From contig NZ_JAPEPO010000003.1 in NCBI RefSeq assembly GCF_026340095.1, positions 868,001 to 932,000 on the forward strand: 64,000 nucleotides of DNA, written 5' to 3'. Position numbers and translations under genes: made by a program. Source of the stretch: Streptomyces sp. NBC_01446 (lineage in GTDB: Bacteria; Actinomycetota; Actinomycetes; Streptomycetales; Streptomycetaceae). Positions 23,363 to 31,566 of this stretch are shown here, piece after piece. The notes under the pieces are model-generated. The model ran no database searches. It saw only the letters and a program-made list of their open reading frames with translations, and was not told where the DNA came from. Numbering within the stretch: position 1 is the first letter of the stretch; every line of letters begins with the position of its first letter.

Positions 23363-24199
23363 TCAGGGGAACAGGAGTTGGCCCGCTGCCAGTGCGGACG
23401 CCACCGTGCCGCCGACCACCACTGCCGATGCCGCGAACACCGGAACCGTCAGGGTCCAGGTGCGCAGGGCCCGTGAGCGGAGGAGGCGGTCGAGCAGGGC
23501 GTCACGACTGCGCAGCACAAGCACTCCGACGCCGGTGAGCGTCACGGCCATACCGACGCCGAACGCGGTCACCATCGCAAGGGCGACAGCCACCTTGCCG
23601 GTGAGAAGCCCTGCCAGCAGGACGAGGAACGCGGAGGCAGAGGGCAGTAGACCGCCGGCCGCGCCGAGCAGGACGATCCCCCGCCACGTGAGCAGGGACG
23701 GTGCGTCGGGGATGTGGTGACGACTGTGCCCGTGCTCATGGCCACCGCCGTGCCCGTGCCCGTGATCACGGCCGCCGCTGTGCCCGCCTTGGTGATGCGC
23801 CTGTGCATGCGCATCGACCTGCCTGCGGTGGCGTCGATGCGTGTACAGCAGACGCACACCGACTCCCATCACCACCAGCGCCGCGACCAGTTGCAGCCAT
23901 CCCGTGAGCGCCGCGACGTCCGGTGTGCGTTTCGCCATCAGCCACCAGCCGACCGCCAGGACCGCCAGGACCGCCAGGACCGCCACCGAGAACGTGTGCA
24001 TCACAGCGACGACCCCACCGAGCCACATCGCGTCGCGGGGCCGGCCCCGGCCACCCACGAGATACCCGGCGGCCAGCGACTTGCCGTGCCCGGGCGCACA
24101 GGCATGGAGCGCGCCCACGGCCGCAGCCACGAGAAGGAGACTAGTCAGAATTCGTCTGTCAGAGCCAAGATCGAACGACCTTAACCAGGTCGTCCGCAA
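23363..24199 (-). CDS. NicO-family nickel/cobalt transporter, His-rich, possibly N-truncated
   Basis: This 278-residue membrane protein carries the NicO/RcnA signature near the start (GALHACAPGHGKSLAAGYLVG, about 29-49) and VAVMHTFSVAVLAV. A cytoplasmic loop at about 121-162 has many histidines (HAQAHHQGGHSGGRDHGHGH), and further helices follow. The His-rich loop is typical of Ni2+/Co2+ transport proteins. Many actinobacterial homologues have an additional N-terminal extracytoplasmic domain and signal peptide, absent here, and the first 15 residues (MRTTWLRSFDLGSDRR) look unlike a natural start. The gene may therefore have lost its 5' part. Confidence 0.7.
   Translation of the reverse strand: MRTTWLRSFDLGSDRRILTSLLLVAAAVGALHACAPGHGKSLAAGYLVGGRGRPRDAMWLGGVVAVMHTFSVAVLAVLAVLAVGWWLMAKRTPDVAALTGWLQLVAALVVMGVGVRLLYTHRRHRRQVDAHAQAHHQGGHSGGRDHGHGHGGGHEHGHSRHHIPDAPSLLTWRGIVLLGAAGGLLPSASAFLVLLAGLLTGKVAVALAMVTAFGVGMAVTLTGVGVLVLRSRDALLDRLLRSRALRTWTLTVPVFAASAVVVGGTVASALAAGQLLFP
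23951..23986 (-). repeat. Four tandem 9-bp units inside the NicO gene
   Basis: GACCGCCAG is repeated three times, followed by one imperfect copy. It encodes the Ala-Val-Leu repeats of a membrane helix (AVLAVLAVLAV) and could vary in copy number by slippage without changing the frame. Confidence 0.6.
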
Positions 24200-24573
24200 G
24201 AGTTCAGCTGCAAGGAAGCACGCTGCAGCGATCCGCGGCCCGGGCCTGCGACGCGGGGATACGCCTAGCCATTGGTAACGTTAACGTTCACTCTCAAGCA
24301 GTGTGCCGACGCCGACAAACCGCCAAAAGACGTACACCGCGGTCCTCAGTCAAAGAACCCGCTGAGCGTCCGCCCCCGGGAAGCGCGTACGTGATGGCGA
24401 GCCGCGGTGGCGGCTGCGTCGAGGTCGCCGTTGGTGATCGCCACTCGGCCGGCGGTCCATCCGTGCGCCGCGACGGGTGCGGTCGTGGTCCGATGCGGGG
24501 CGCGGTTCAGTATGAGAGCTTGACACGGCGACGGGCTCCCGAGGGAGGCGTGTTCCTGAACTAACGTGTTGCC
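24200..24573. other. Divergent intergenic region, no gene recognised
   Basis: About 370 bases between the NicO and MFS genes, which diverge. It holds one conspicuous palindrome (24277-24288) and a TTGACA near 24520; no convincing gene or matching -10 box was found. Confidence 0.4.
24277..24288. promoter_or_regulatory. Perfect 12-bp palindrome AACGTTAACGTT
   Basis: AACGTTAACGTT is its own reverse complement and sits in TGGTAACGTTAACG, which resembles the core of LacI-type operators. No regulator gene is adjacent. It could control the NicO gene, the MFS gene or both. Confidence 0.35.
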
Positions 24574-25986
24574 ATGGTGCGTGCCGGTGGTCCCAAGGCC
24601 TGTGGTGCGGACAGGTCTGCGGCTTCGGGCCGGTCCCTGGCCCCGCTGCTCGCGGTCTGTGCGGGCTACTTCATGGTCATCCTGGACGTGACCGTCATCA
24701 ACGTCGCCGTCCCGGTGATGGGGCGGGAACTGTCGGCCTCGCTGACCGGGATCCAGTGGATCACCAACAGCTACACCCTGATCTTCGCCGGCCTGCTGCT
24801 TACCGGCGGCGCGCTGGGAGACCGACTGGGCAACCGCCGGATCTTCTGCACCGGTGTGGTGGTGTTCACCGCCGCGTCGGTCGGCTGCGGACTGGCCCGG
24901 AGCAGCGGGACCCTGATCGCCGCCCGGCTGGTGGAAGGACTCGGCGCGGCACTGATCGTGCCCGCCTCCCTCGCTCTCCTCCAACAGGCGTACCCCTCAC
25001 CCGCCGAGCGCTCCCGGGCCTTCGGTCTGTGGGGTTCCATGGCAGGTATCGCCGCCTCTGCCGGCCCCCTCCTGGGCGGCCTCCTGGTCACGACCGTGGG
25101 CTGGCGCTGGGTGTTCTTCATCAACCTGCCCGTCGGATGCGTCTGCCTGCTGCTCACGCTGCGGCGCGTGCCCGCTTCGGCCCGGGGCACGGGCCGCCCC
25201 GTCGACTGGCCGGCCCAGTGCGCGATCATCGCGACGGTGGCCCTGCTGACCGCCGTGCTGAACGAGGCCGGACGACGTGGCTGGTCGGACCCGCTGATTC
25301 TGGCCGGGGCCGGCCTGTGTCTGCTGACAGCCGCCGCGTTCGTCCTGCGCGAGCACCTGGCCCGCACCCCCGTGCTCCCCTTGCGACTGCTGCGCTCCCG
25401 CCCGATGAGCGGCGGAGCGGCCATCGGCCTGCTGTTCAACTTCGCCTTCTACGGCATGATCTTCACCGCCAGCCTGTACTTCCAGCATCAGCGCGGCCTG
25501 ACCGCACTGCGCACCGGGTTCGCCCTCTTCCCCGCGGTGGCCATGACGATGTTCGCCTCTGTCCTGTCCGGGCGACTCGCACGCCGCACCGGGCACCGCC
25601 CACTCGTGGTCACCGGCTTGCTCGTTGGTGCGGCGGGGCTGGCCGGCTGGGCCGCGGCCGGCTCGGACCCGGACTACGCGTTGCTCGTGGCGCCGATGAT
25701 GGCGGCGGGCTTCGGCACGTCCTTCGCCCTCACCGGGGCGACCACCACCGTGATGGCAGCTGCCCCGGACGAGTACTCCGGCACCGCCTCCGCCCTGTTC
25801 AACACCACCCGTCAGATCGGCAGTGCCGCAGGCGTCGCGCTGGGAGGCTCCCTGCTGGCGGCCGCAGGCAACTTCACCACCGGGCTGCGGACCAGCATGG
25901 CCGTGGGCGCTGCCGGGTACCTGACGGCCGCTGCCCTGGCGCTCTTCTGCATCCCGCGGCGGGCGCACCGCCCCGTCACCGGCTGA
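24574..25986 (+). CDS. MFS transporter, DHA2 family (14-TM drug exporter)
   Basis: This 470-residue protein has about 14 membrane segments. It carries the DHA2/EmrB-QacA motifs: motif D1 at the start (LDVTVINVAVPVMGRELSAS, then IQWITNSYTL), motif A GGALGDRLGNRR, motif B RLVEGLGAALIVPASL and motif C GSMAGIAASAGPLLGGLL. These proteins export drugs or secondary metabolites using the proton gradient. The ATG at 24574 is the first good start, just before the first membrane helix. No regulator is adjacent, so the substrate remains open. Confidence 0.88.
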   Translation: MVRAGGPKACGADRSAASGRSLAPLLAVCAGYFMVILDVTVINVAVPVMGRELSASLTGIQWITNSYTLIFAGLLLTGGALGDRLGNRRIFCTGVVVFTAASVGCGLARSSGTLIAARLVEGLGAALIVPASLALLQQAYPSPAERSRAFGLWGSMAGIAASAGPLLGGLLVTTVGWRWVFFINLPVGCVCLLLTLRRVPASARGTGRPVDWPAQCAIIATVALLTAVLNEAGRRGWSDPLILAGAGLCLLTAAAFVLREHLARTPVLPLRLLRSRPMSGGAAIGLLFNFAFYGMIFTASLYFQHQRGLTALRTGFALFPAVAMTMFASVLSGRLARRTGHRPLVVTGLLVGAAGLAGWAAAGSDPDYALLVAPMMAAGFGTSFALTGATTTVMAAAPDEYSGTASALFNTTRQIGSAAGVALGGSLLAAAGNFTTGLRTSMAVGAAGYLTAAALALFCIPRRAHRPVTG

Positions 25987-26105
25987 ACGGCGGCACGCAA
26001 CGCCATAGAACGATGCTTATGCAGGAGCGCCGTTGTAGCACTTTCGTGACCGGAATTATGGCCTCCGTCACACGCGCATGGCCCACGCCCTGCTGAGGTG
26101 ATCAG

Positions 26106-27032
26106 ATGCGAAGACCCGCTTCCCTTCTGCCTGTTGTGGCCGCCACCGCCCTGCTCCTCACGGCCTGCGGGACGGAGCGCGCCGGCCCCGGTGACACCGG
26201 CGCCGGCGCGGCCGATCCGCCGCCCCGCACGCAGGTCGACGACCCGGGCAAGAACGGCGTACGCATCACGTCGCTGACGCTCCCGTCAGTCTCCCCCTCG
26301 CCCACGCGCAGCACGTCCGTCTCCGCCGACAGCCTCGCCGCGGACTCGGGGGTACTCGCAACCTACGAGGTCACCAACAACGGCACCAAGAGCCTGACTT
26401 ACTCAGTCGTGTTCACCTTCACGAGCAGTGACGGCGGAGCCGTGACCAACCAGACCACGACGGTGCGCGACGTCCGCCCGGGGAAGACCGTGCGGGGCAC
26501 GGTCCGGGCCGGAGAACTGCCGCCCGCCGCCCCGCGGGTGACGCAGGCCAAGGTCCTCGAAGTGACCACGGTCCCCGCAGGTGAGGCGCCGGCCGAGCCG
26601 GGCTCGTGCCCCGCTTCCGGCATCCGGGTCAGCGCCGACAAGGGCGACGCGGCCATGGGACTGCGCGTCGTGGGCCTGCATCTCGACAACTGCGGCAAAC
26701 GCGACTACACCGTCGACGGCTATCCGCTACTGGAACTTCTTGACGACGACCTCGACCCCGTGGACGGCATCGAGATCCTCGACGGCAGCGGTGACATCAC
26801 CACCGGCGCCGGGCCCGACGAGCCGCCACGGCCCGTCACACTCAAGCCCGGCGAGTCGGCGACCGCCGGCCTCGTATGGCGCAACACGACCGAGGCCGGT
26901 ACGGCAGTGAACGTTCCCCATGTGCGGGTCAGGGCGAAGGCCGGTGCCGACCCCGTGACCGTGACCCCGCACCTCGACCTCGGAACCACCGGAAAGCTCG
27001 GGGTCAGACCGTGGGAGAAGGCGGCACGCTAG
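26106..27032 (+). CDS. Secreted lipoprotein with DUF4232 domain
   Basis: This 308-residue protein has a lipoprotein signal: MRRPASLLPVVAATALLL then TAC with the acylated cysteine at residue 21. Residues about 60-160 form an immunoglobulin-like or transthyretin-like beta region (VLATYEVTNNGTKSLTYSVV). The C-terminal third is a DUF4232 domain starting at the cysteine in GSCPASGIRVSADKG with its partner in HLDNCGKRDYTVDGYPLL. DUF4232 is widespread in secreted actinobacterial proteins; its role is not established. It is convergent with the GGY-repeat gene, and a strong hairpin lies between. Confidence 0.82.
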   Translation: MRRPASLLPVVAATALLLTACGTERAGPGDTGAGAADPPPRTQVDDPGKNGVRITSLTLPSVSPSPTRSTSVSADSLAADSGVLATYEVTNNGTKSLTYSVVFTFTSSDGGAVTNQTTTVRDVRPGKTVRGTVRAGELPPAAPRVTQAKVLEVTTVPAGEAPAEPGSCPASGIRVSADKGDAAMGLRVVGLHLDNCGKRDYTVDGYPLLELLDDDLDPVDGIEILDGSGDITTGAGPDEPPRPVTLKPGESATAGLVWRNTTEAGTAVNVPHVRVRAKAGADPVTVTPHLDLGTTGKLGVRPWEKAAR

Positions 27033-27082
27033 CCTCGCGCGCGGATGCCTCACCCACGCTGCGTGGGCGAATTTGGGAGTAA

Positions 27083-27124
27083 CGCAGTGTGCGGCCCCGG
27101 CGCTGGCCGGGCCCGCACACTGCG
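27083..27124. terminator. Strong bidirectional hairpin terminator
   Basis: Outer arms CGCAGTGTGCGG and CCGCACACTGCG pair perfectly, with an inner CCCGGC/GCCGGG stem. It lies between two convergent genes. Confidence 0.8.
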
Positions 27125-27155
27125 CTCTCAGGCAGGCAGACAGTCACCGTCCGCC

Positions 27156-27545
27156 TTAGTAGCCGTAGCCGCCGTAGCCGCCGTCGCCGTAGCCGCCGTA
27201 GCCGCCGTAGCCGTAGTCGCCGTAGCCGCCGTAGCCGCCGTAGCCGCCGTAGCCGCCGTAGCCGCCGTAGCCGCCGTAGCCGCCGTAGCCGCGACCGTAG
27301 TCGTTGTAGTTGTAGTAGCCGCGGTTGTAGCCACCGTGTCGGTGGTGGCCGTTGTAGCGGCAGCCGTCGTTGTGCCAGCCCCAGCCCCAGCCGCGGTTGT
27401 AGCAATCGCTGTAGCCGGAGCCGTGGTTCGAGTGGCTGCCCGTGTTCGCTGACGCCGTCCCGGCCGCGCCGATCGCGGCGCCACCGGCCATCAGAACGCT
27501 AGTGGCAGTCACGGCGAAGATACGCTTCACGCGAAGTGCCCGCAT
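27156..27545 (-). CDS. Secreted Gly-Gly-Tyr repeat protein
   Basis: This 129-residue protein has a Sec signal peptide (MRALRVKRIFAVTATSVLMA, cleavage probably after ASA near residue 33). The mature part is about 96 residues long. Its first half is rich in Gly, His, Asn, Tyr and Trp with two cysteines (SDCYNRGWGWGWHNDGC); the second half is a near-pure run of GGY triplets interrupted by Asp. AGAAGG lies five bases before the ATG at 27545. The composition recalls silk-like, adhesive or glycine-rich cell-wall proteins. No catalytic domain is present and no named family is recognised. Surface or wall association is inferred only from signal and composition. Confidence 0.75.
   Translation of the reverse strand: MRALRVKRIFAVTATSVLMAGGAAIGAAGTASANTGSHSNHGSGYSDCYNRGWGWGWHNDGCRYNGHHRHGGYNRGYYNYNDYGRGYGGYGGYGGYGGYGGYGGYGGYGDYGYGGYGGYGDGGYGGYGY
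27159..27300 (-). repeat. 9-bp tandem repeat encoding GGY
   Basis: The plus-strand unit TAGCCGCCG (and variants) recurs through this stretch, giving 11 GGY triplets in the minus-strand protein. The almost identical units make the tract prone to slippage in multiples of 9 bp, which keeps the frame. Confidence 0.85.
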
Positions 27546-28053
27546 GAGACCTTCTCCCTTCCATGCCTCGCGCACCCGAGCGCGAGGTGGATGGCCGCGC
27601 ACGCCAGACGCACAGGGCGCGCGGTCCATATGACACCGCTTTGGAAATTGAGAAACGCGCCTCGGCCATCCATCGGCCGTGCCGACCGTGTCCGGCTCCA
27701 CACGCGAGCCCCGCAGCAGCAGTCGCGCTGCCCACCGCGAGAAGACTTCGCCAATGTGGCGCGCTCCGGGTTGCGGCTCTCTCATAAACGCTACTCCGGA
27801 TCCGCCACACGTCATCTTGAGAAGCCACCGGTCTCGGTTCCGAACCCGGGCCCGGCGCCTCACGGGCCCGCAAATGCACTGGTGGCGCGGCCTTCTGCAC
27901 ATCCACCGGATGCTCCGGCCGCCATGACTGGCACACCCTCACGGCAGGGGACCGATGGGGACTTCCGCGTCCAGGTCGTGGGGGTCCGTCTGACTGCCGG
28001 AGTCGCCCACGTCGCTGATGAAGGTGCAGCGAATCTCCTGCCGCGGCGCGAGG
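27546..28053. other. Intergenic stretch, no gene recognised
   Basis: About 500 bases upstream of the GGY gene and downstream of the XRE-cupin gene. Open frames on both strands lack start signals and recognisable sequence. The promoter of the GGY gene must lie near 27560-27700. Confidence 0.35.
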
Positions 28054-28701
28054 TCAGGGGTAGGGGCCACCAGGTCCGCAGTCGCCGCCCACGCCTTTGC
28101 CGCCGCTGCCACCGCCCCTGTCGCTGCTGCCGTCGCTGTCGCCGTCGCGCTGGTGACCGCGGCGGGCGTCACGGTCGAAGATGCCCAGGATCTCGCAGGG
28201 GCCGCCTTCCGCGCCGATGGCGTGCGGGAGCATGGTGGGGAACTCCGCGGCCTGGTTGGTCTCGATCCGGAAGCGGCGATGGCCCAGCATGAGGGTCGCG
28301 GTGCCGGACAGCACGACGAGCCATTCCCGGCCTGGGTGTGCGCGCATGCGTGAGGGGTTGTCCGGGGGCGGTTCGGTCATCCGCTGACGCATGACGCTTA
28401 TTCCCGGGTCGCCTTTGACGGGCCAACGCATCAGGCCGTGGGCGGCGTCGATCCTCGGGCTGATGATGACGTCGTCGGACGCGGTCTCCACGAGCTGGTC
28501 CAAAGACGTGTCGAGCACGCGGGCGAGAGTGACCAGCTGGTCCAGAGCGAGGCGGCGCTGGCCGTTCTCGATGCGGGAGAGCGTGGACTGGCTGACGTTG
28601 GCACGGGTGGCCAGTTCCTCCAGGGACCAGCCCTGTGCCACGCGCAGGGCGCGGATGCGTTTGCGTACGAGGCTGTCCAGCTCGCCATCATTTTGCGTCA
28701 T
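28054..28701 (-). CDS. XRE-family regulator with cupin domain
   Basis: The product is about 215 residues from the ATG at 28701. An N-terminal helix-turn-helix (VRKRIRALRVAQGWSLEELA, then VSQSTLSRIENGQRRLAL) is followed by a cupin domain (MRAHPGREWLVVLSGTATLM, QAAEFPTMLPHAIGAEGGPC). The last 40 residues after GIFDRDARR are a Gly/Asp/Ser-rich tail unlike the rest. It diverges from the flavin oxidoreductase gene with about 98 bp between starts, so it probably controls that gene and itself. The longer open frame upstream overlaps the neighbour and is rejected. Confidence 0.82.
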   Translation of the reverse strand: MTQNDGELDSLVRKRIRALRVAQGWSLEELATRANVSQSTLSRIENGQRRLALDQLVTLARVLDTSLDQLVETASDDVIISPRIDAAHGLMRWPVKGDPGISVMRQRMTEPPPDNPSRMRAHPGREWLVVLSGTATLMLGHRRFRIETNQAAEFPTMLPHAIGAEGGPCEILGIFDRDARRGHQRDGDSDGSSDRGGGSGGKGVGGDCGPGGPYP

Positions 28702-28799
28702 AGGCAACATCGTATGCCTGTGATGCAAGCAAGGATTACGTTCGCCCATGTGGTGACCCGGAAAGGTGGGGTCACGCCTGAGCGAAAGGGTGCGAGGAC

Positions 28800-29816
28800 A
28801 TGACTGTGACGGCATCTGCATACGCGACCGACGCACTGCCCCGGACGACTGTGGACGCCGTGGTCATCGGCGGCGGTGCCGCGGGGCTGAACGGTGCGCT
28901 GATACTCGCCCGCTCCCGCCGCTCGGTCGTCGTGGTCGACAGCGGCACACCCCGCAACGCGCCCGCAGAGGCCATGCACGGCTTCATCGTGCTGGACGGC
29001 ACCCCGCCCGCCGAGCTGCTCGAGCGAGGCCGGGAACAGGTGCGCCGCTACGGCGGGCGGGTCGTCTTCGGCGAGGTGGTCTCCGCCGAGCCTGCCGCAC
29101 CCGGCGGCGGGGTCGATCCGCGTTTCACGATCACCCTGGCCGACGGCCGCACCCTGACGGCGCGTCGCGTACTGGTGTCCACCGGGTTGCGGGACGTGCT
29201 GCCCGACGTGCCCGGCCTCGCCGAGCACTGGGGGCGCAGCGTGGTGCACTGCCCGTACTGCCACGGCTGGGAGGTGCGCGACGAGCCCATCGGTGTCCTT
29301 GCCACCGGTCCCGCCTCGGTGCACCAAGCGGCGCTGTTCCGCCAACTGACCGACGACCTGGTCTACTTCACCCGCGGAACCGAGCTGGACGAGGACACCC
29401 GCGCGCGCTTCGCCGCCCGCGCCGTCCGCATCGTCGACATCCCGGTGCGGGAGGCCGTGAAGAGCGAGGACGGCGGCATCGCCGGAGTGCGTCTGACCGA
29501 CGGCACGTTCGCGGCCCGCCGCATCCTCGCGGTCGTCACCAGGATGCAGGCCCGTACCGAGGGCCTGGACGGGCTGAAGCTGCCGATGGAGGACATGCCC
29601 GACAACATGGGCCGCCGCTTCGCCTCCGGCGAGGCCGGCACCACCGAGGTGCCGGGCGTGTGGGTGGCCGGCAACGCCACCGACCTGACCGCCAAGGTCG
29701 GCGCTTCCGCCGCGGCAGGCGCCCTGGCCGGCGCCCACATCAACGCCCACCTGGCCACCGCTGACACCGACGCGGCCCTCGCCGCAGCACAGGGCGGCAC
29801 CACCATCACCGCCTGA
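28800..29816 (+). CDS. FAD-dependent thioredoxin-reductase-like oxidoreductase
   Basis: This 338-residue protein has an FAD-binding GxGxxG-type loop (VVIGGGAAGLNGALILARS, about 21-39). A redox-active disulfide, CPYC at 151-154 in VVHCPYCHGWEV, and a C-terminal FAD motif (GVWVAGNATDL) are also present. The NAD(P)-binding loop appears degenerate (VLATGPASVHQAALF), as in some single-nucleotide thioredoxin-reductase relatives such as ferredoxin-linked or dithiol-oxidase types. Related enzymes include the holomycin/gliotoxin dithiol oxidases (HlmI, GliT), so a disulfide-forming role is possible, but no dithiolopyrrolone genes lie here. Confidence 0.82.
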   Translation: MTVTASAYATDALPRTTVDAVVIGGGAAGLNGALILARSRRSVVVVDSGTPRNAPAEAMHGFIVLDGTPPAELLERGREQVRRYGGRVVFGEVVSAEPAAPGGGVDPRFTITLADGRTLTARRVLVSTGLRDVLPDVPGLAEHWGRSVVHCPYCHGWEVRDEPIGVLATGPASVHQAALFRQLTDDLVYFTRGTELDEDTRARFAARAVRIVDIPVREAVKSEDGGIAGVRLTDGTFAARRILAVVTRMQARTEGLDGLKLPMEDMPDNMGRRFASGEAGTTEVPGVWVAGNATDLTAKVGASAAAGALAGAHINAHLATADTDAALAAAQGGTTITA

Positions 29817-30305
29817 CACCCGGGGCCCGCACGGGCCGTCGACGGCTGGCAGCGGGCCATGTGGGCAGTGACGCTGCCATGGGTGCCCTGTTCGTCTACA
29901 TCCTCGCCCGCGGCCCGAGGACCCCAGCTCGTGCCGCCACGACCGTGGACGAGTCGGAGGCCACCGCCGGGGCCTTTTCCACCTGATGTCCGCACTCAAT
30001 AACGTTCATACTGCCGGTTAATGACGGGAAGTCAGACCCTGCCACCACAGTGCCTGACATCCGCCCCGTCCCGTTCAGTACTCGACCCGCACACAGCTCA
30101 ACCAGGTCATCTCCTGCAACGACCCCGCCCTGACCGACTTCTGGGCCCAGCGGCGCTGTCGTGCCGACGATCGTGCCGCAACTGCCGCCCGGTGGCCCGT
30201 CGCTCAGCCGCAGACCCGCCGAGTGCAACATGGGTGCGGGCCTCGCCCCGGGGGCTGTGTGAGCATGGCGTGCGCATATCAGCGTCGAGCGCCGGGAGGG
30301 CTTTG
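29817..30305. other. Intergenic stretch with possible gene remnants
   Basis: About 490 bases. Two stretches read like protein pieces: MGALFVYILARGPRTPARAA (from about 29879, ending at a stop near 29986) and QLNQVISCNDPALTDFWAQR (near 30100). Neither has a credible start and continuation, and no family is recognised. They may be debris of former genes. Confidence 0.3.
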
Positions 30306-30791
30306 ATGGACACACGTGAGCTGGACCATTTGCGCCGGTGCGTCGAGCTGGCCGCCGAGGCACTGGAGGCCGGGGACGAGCCTTTCGGCTCGGTGCTCGT
30401 GGACGGTGACGGAACCGTCCGCGCCGAGGACCGCAACCGGGTGGCGGACGGCGACGCCACCCGCCACCCCGAGTTCGAACTCGCCCGCTGGGCAGCCGGG
30501 AACCTCTCGCCTCAGGAGCGCGCCGCCGCCACCGTCTACACCTCGGGTGAGCACTGTCCGATGTGCTCGGCCGCGCACGCCTGGGTCGGTCTCGGCCGCA
30601 TCGTGTACGTGGCGTCTTCGGTCCAGTTGTCCGGGTGGCTCGCCGAATGGGGCCGCCCCCAGGCACCCGTGCGCAGCCTGACCATCCAGGAGGTCGCTCC
30701 CTCGGTCGAGGTGGAGGGCCCCGTCGACGAACTCGTGCCCGCCATCAAGGAGTTGCATCGACGCCTGGCACAACAGTCGTCCAACTCCTGA
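30306..30791 (+). CDS. Nucleoside/cytidine-deaminase-family protein
   Basis: This 161-residue zinc deaminase has the H-x-E motif at His54 and Glu56 (HPEFELARWA) and the zinc cysteines Cys84 and Cys87 in GEHCPMCSAAHAW. In most family members the signature is PCxxC; here the residue before the first cysteine is His. Members deaminate guanine, cytosine, adenine in tRNA or related bases. The ATG at 30306 directly precedes the first helix and follows a GGGAGGG stretch. The exact substrate is unclear. Confidence 0.85.
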   Translation: MDTRELDHLRRCVELAAEALEAGDEPFGSVLVDGDGTVRAEDRNRVADGDATRHPEFELARWAAGNLSPQERAAATVYTSGEHCPMCSAAHAWVGLGRIVYVASSVQLSGWLAEWGRPQAPVRSLTIQEVAPSVEVEGPVDELVPAIKELHRRLAQQSSNS

Positions 30792-30895
30792 CCACCCACA
30801 CCCGCTCTCCCACCCGCCTGGTCGGCGTCAGGGCCAGCGTCAGGGGCGGGGCCGGGGCCGGGCAGTGACGCGCCCCCGTGCGCCGCTGTCCGGTT

Positions 30896-30937
30896 CCCGG
30901 ACCGGCCTCCCTGGAGGCGTTTCCCGGCCGGTCCGGG
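30896..30937. terminator. Bidirectional hairpin terminator
   Basis: Perfect 12-bp arms CCCGGACCGGCC and GGCCGGTCCGGG flank an 18-base loop, between the convergent deaminase and GNAT genes. Confidence 0.75.
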
Positions 30938-30958
30938 CCGCGTTGAAGCATCGGTTGG

Positions 30959-31456
30959 TCAAGTGGCGGGCGGCAGCGACAGCCACTCCTGCCAGGTGAT
31001 GTCCCGGCCCAGACAGCGGGGCTTCCGGAAGGGCCAGTCGGCGGCGATCCACTCGGGCACGAGCGCGTCGAGCGCGCGCTCCGCCTCGCTGCCGACGAGG
31101 TCGTCCACCACCCACCAGGAGATCTCGCCGTCGGAGCCGGTGCGCTCGGGCGGATCGATGTAGACGCAGCCGAGGACCGCTGTCTCTTCCTCGTCCAGCA
31201 GCGCGTAGTTGAAGGACTGGTGCGCGGCTATCTCCTTCTCGTGGCGCAACAGGTCGATGCGGTCCTCTTCATAGGTCATCGTCTCGTTCGGCCATGCCCA
31301 GGCCGGACCGAAGATCTCCCACAACCGCTTCTGGGAGCCCATCACAGCCGGGTAGTCGAGCGCGGTGTCCGCCTCGCGGATCGGCCGCAGGTGCAGCGCG
31401 GTGTGGGGCACGGGCACATGGACGGGGTGGACGAAGTCATCCGGGAGCCAGCTCAT
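30959..31456 (-). CDS. GNAT-family-like N-acetyltransferase
   Basis: This 165-residue protein starts with a beta strand and helix typical of GNAT folds (LHLRPIREADTALDYPAVMG). YALLDEEETAVLGCVYIDPP matches strands 3 and 4, and EISWWVVDDLVGSEAERALD matches the acetyl-CoA-binding region, although the usual QxxGxG/A loop is changed to DLVGSEAE. It could acetylate a small molecule or have lost activity. The start is the ATG at 31456; a Shine-Dalgarno sequence is weak. Confidence 0.65.
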   Translation of the reverse strand: MSWLPDDFVHPVHVPVPHTALHLRPIREADTALDYPAVMGSQKRLWEIFGPAWAWPNETMTYEEDRIDLLRHEKEIAAHQSFNYALLDEEETAVLGCVYIDPPERTGSDGEISWWVVDDLVGSEAERALDALVPEWIAADWPFRKPRCLGRDITWQEWLSLPPAT

Positions 31457-31566
31457 GGGAGAGAGGCTACAACCGGCCGACGTGCAGGTGGTCCACACGG
31501 CGCAGTTGCTCGCGCGCACCAGGCCTGATCAACATCCGGCACGCAACCCGCCGGCCTGCCGGAGCC

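Noticed and set aside
27159-27300. CRISPR-like array
   Set aside because: Units are 9 bp, contiguous and without spacers; they are codon repeats.
27089-27502. Plus-strand Arg-Ser repeat protein
   Set aside because: It is the reverse reading of the GGY repeats and lacks a signal peptide or ribosome-binding site; the minus-strand reading has both.
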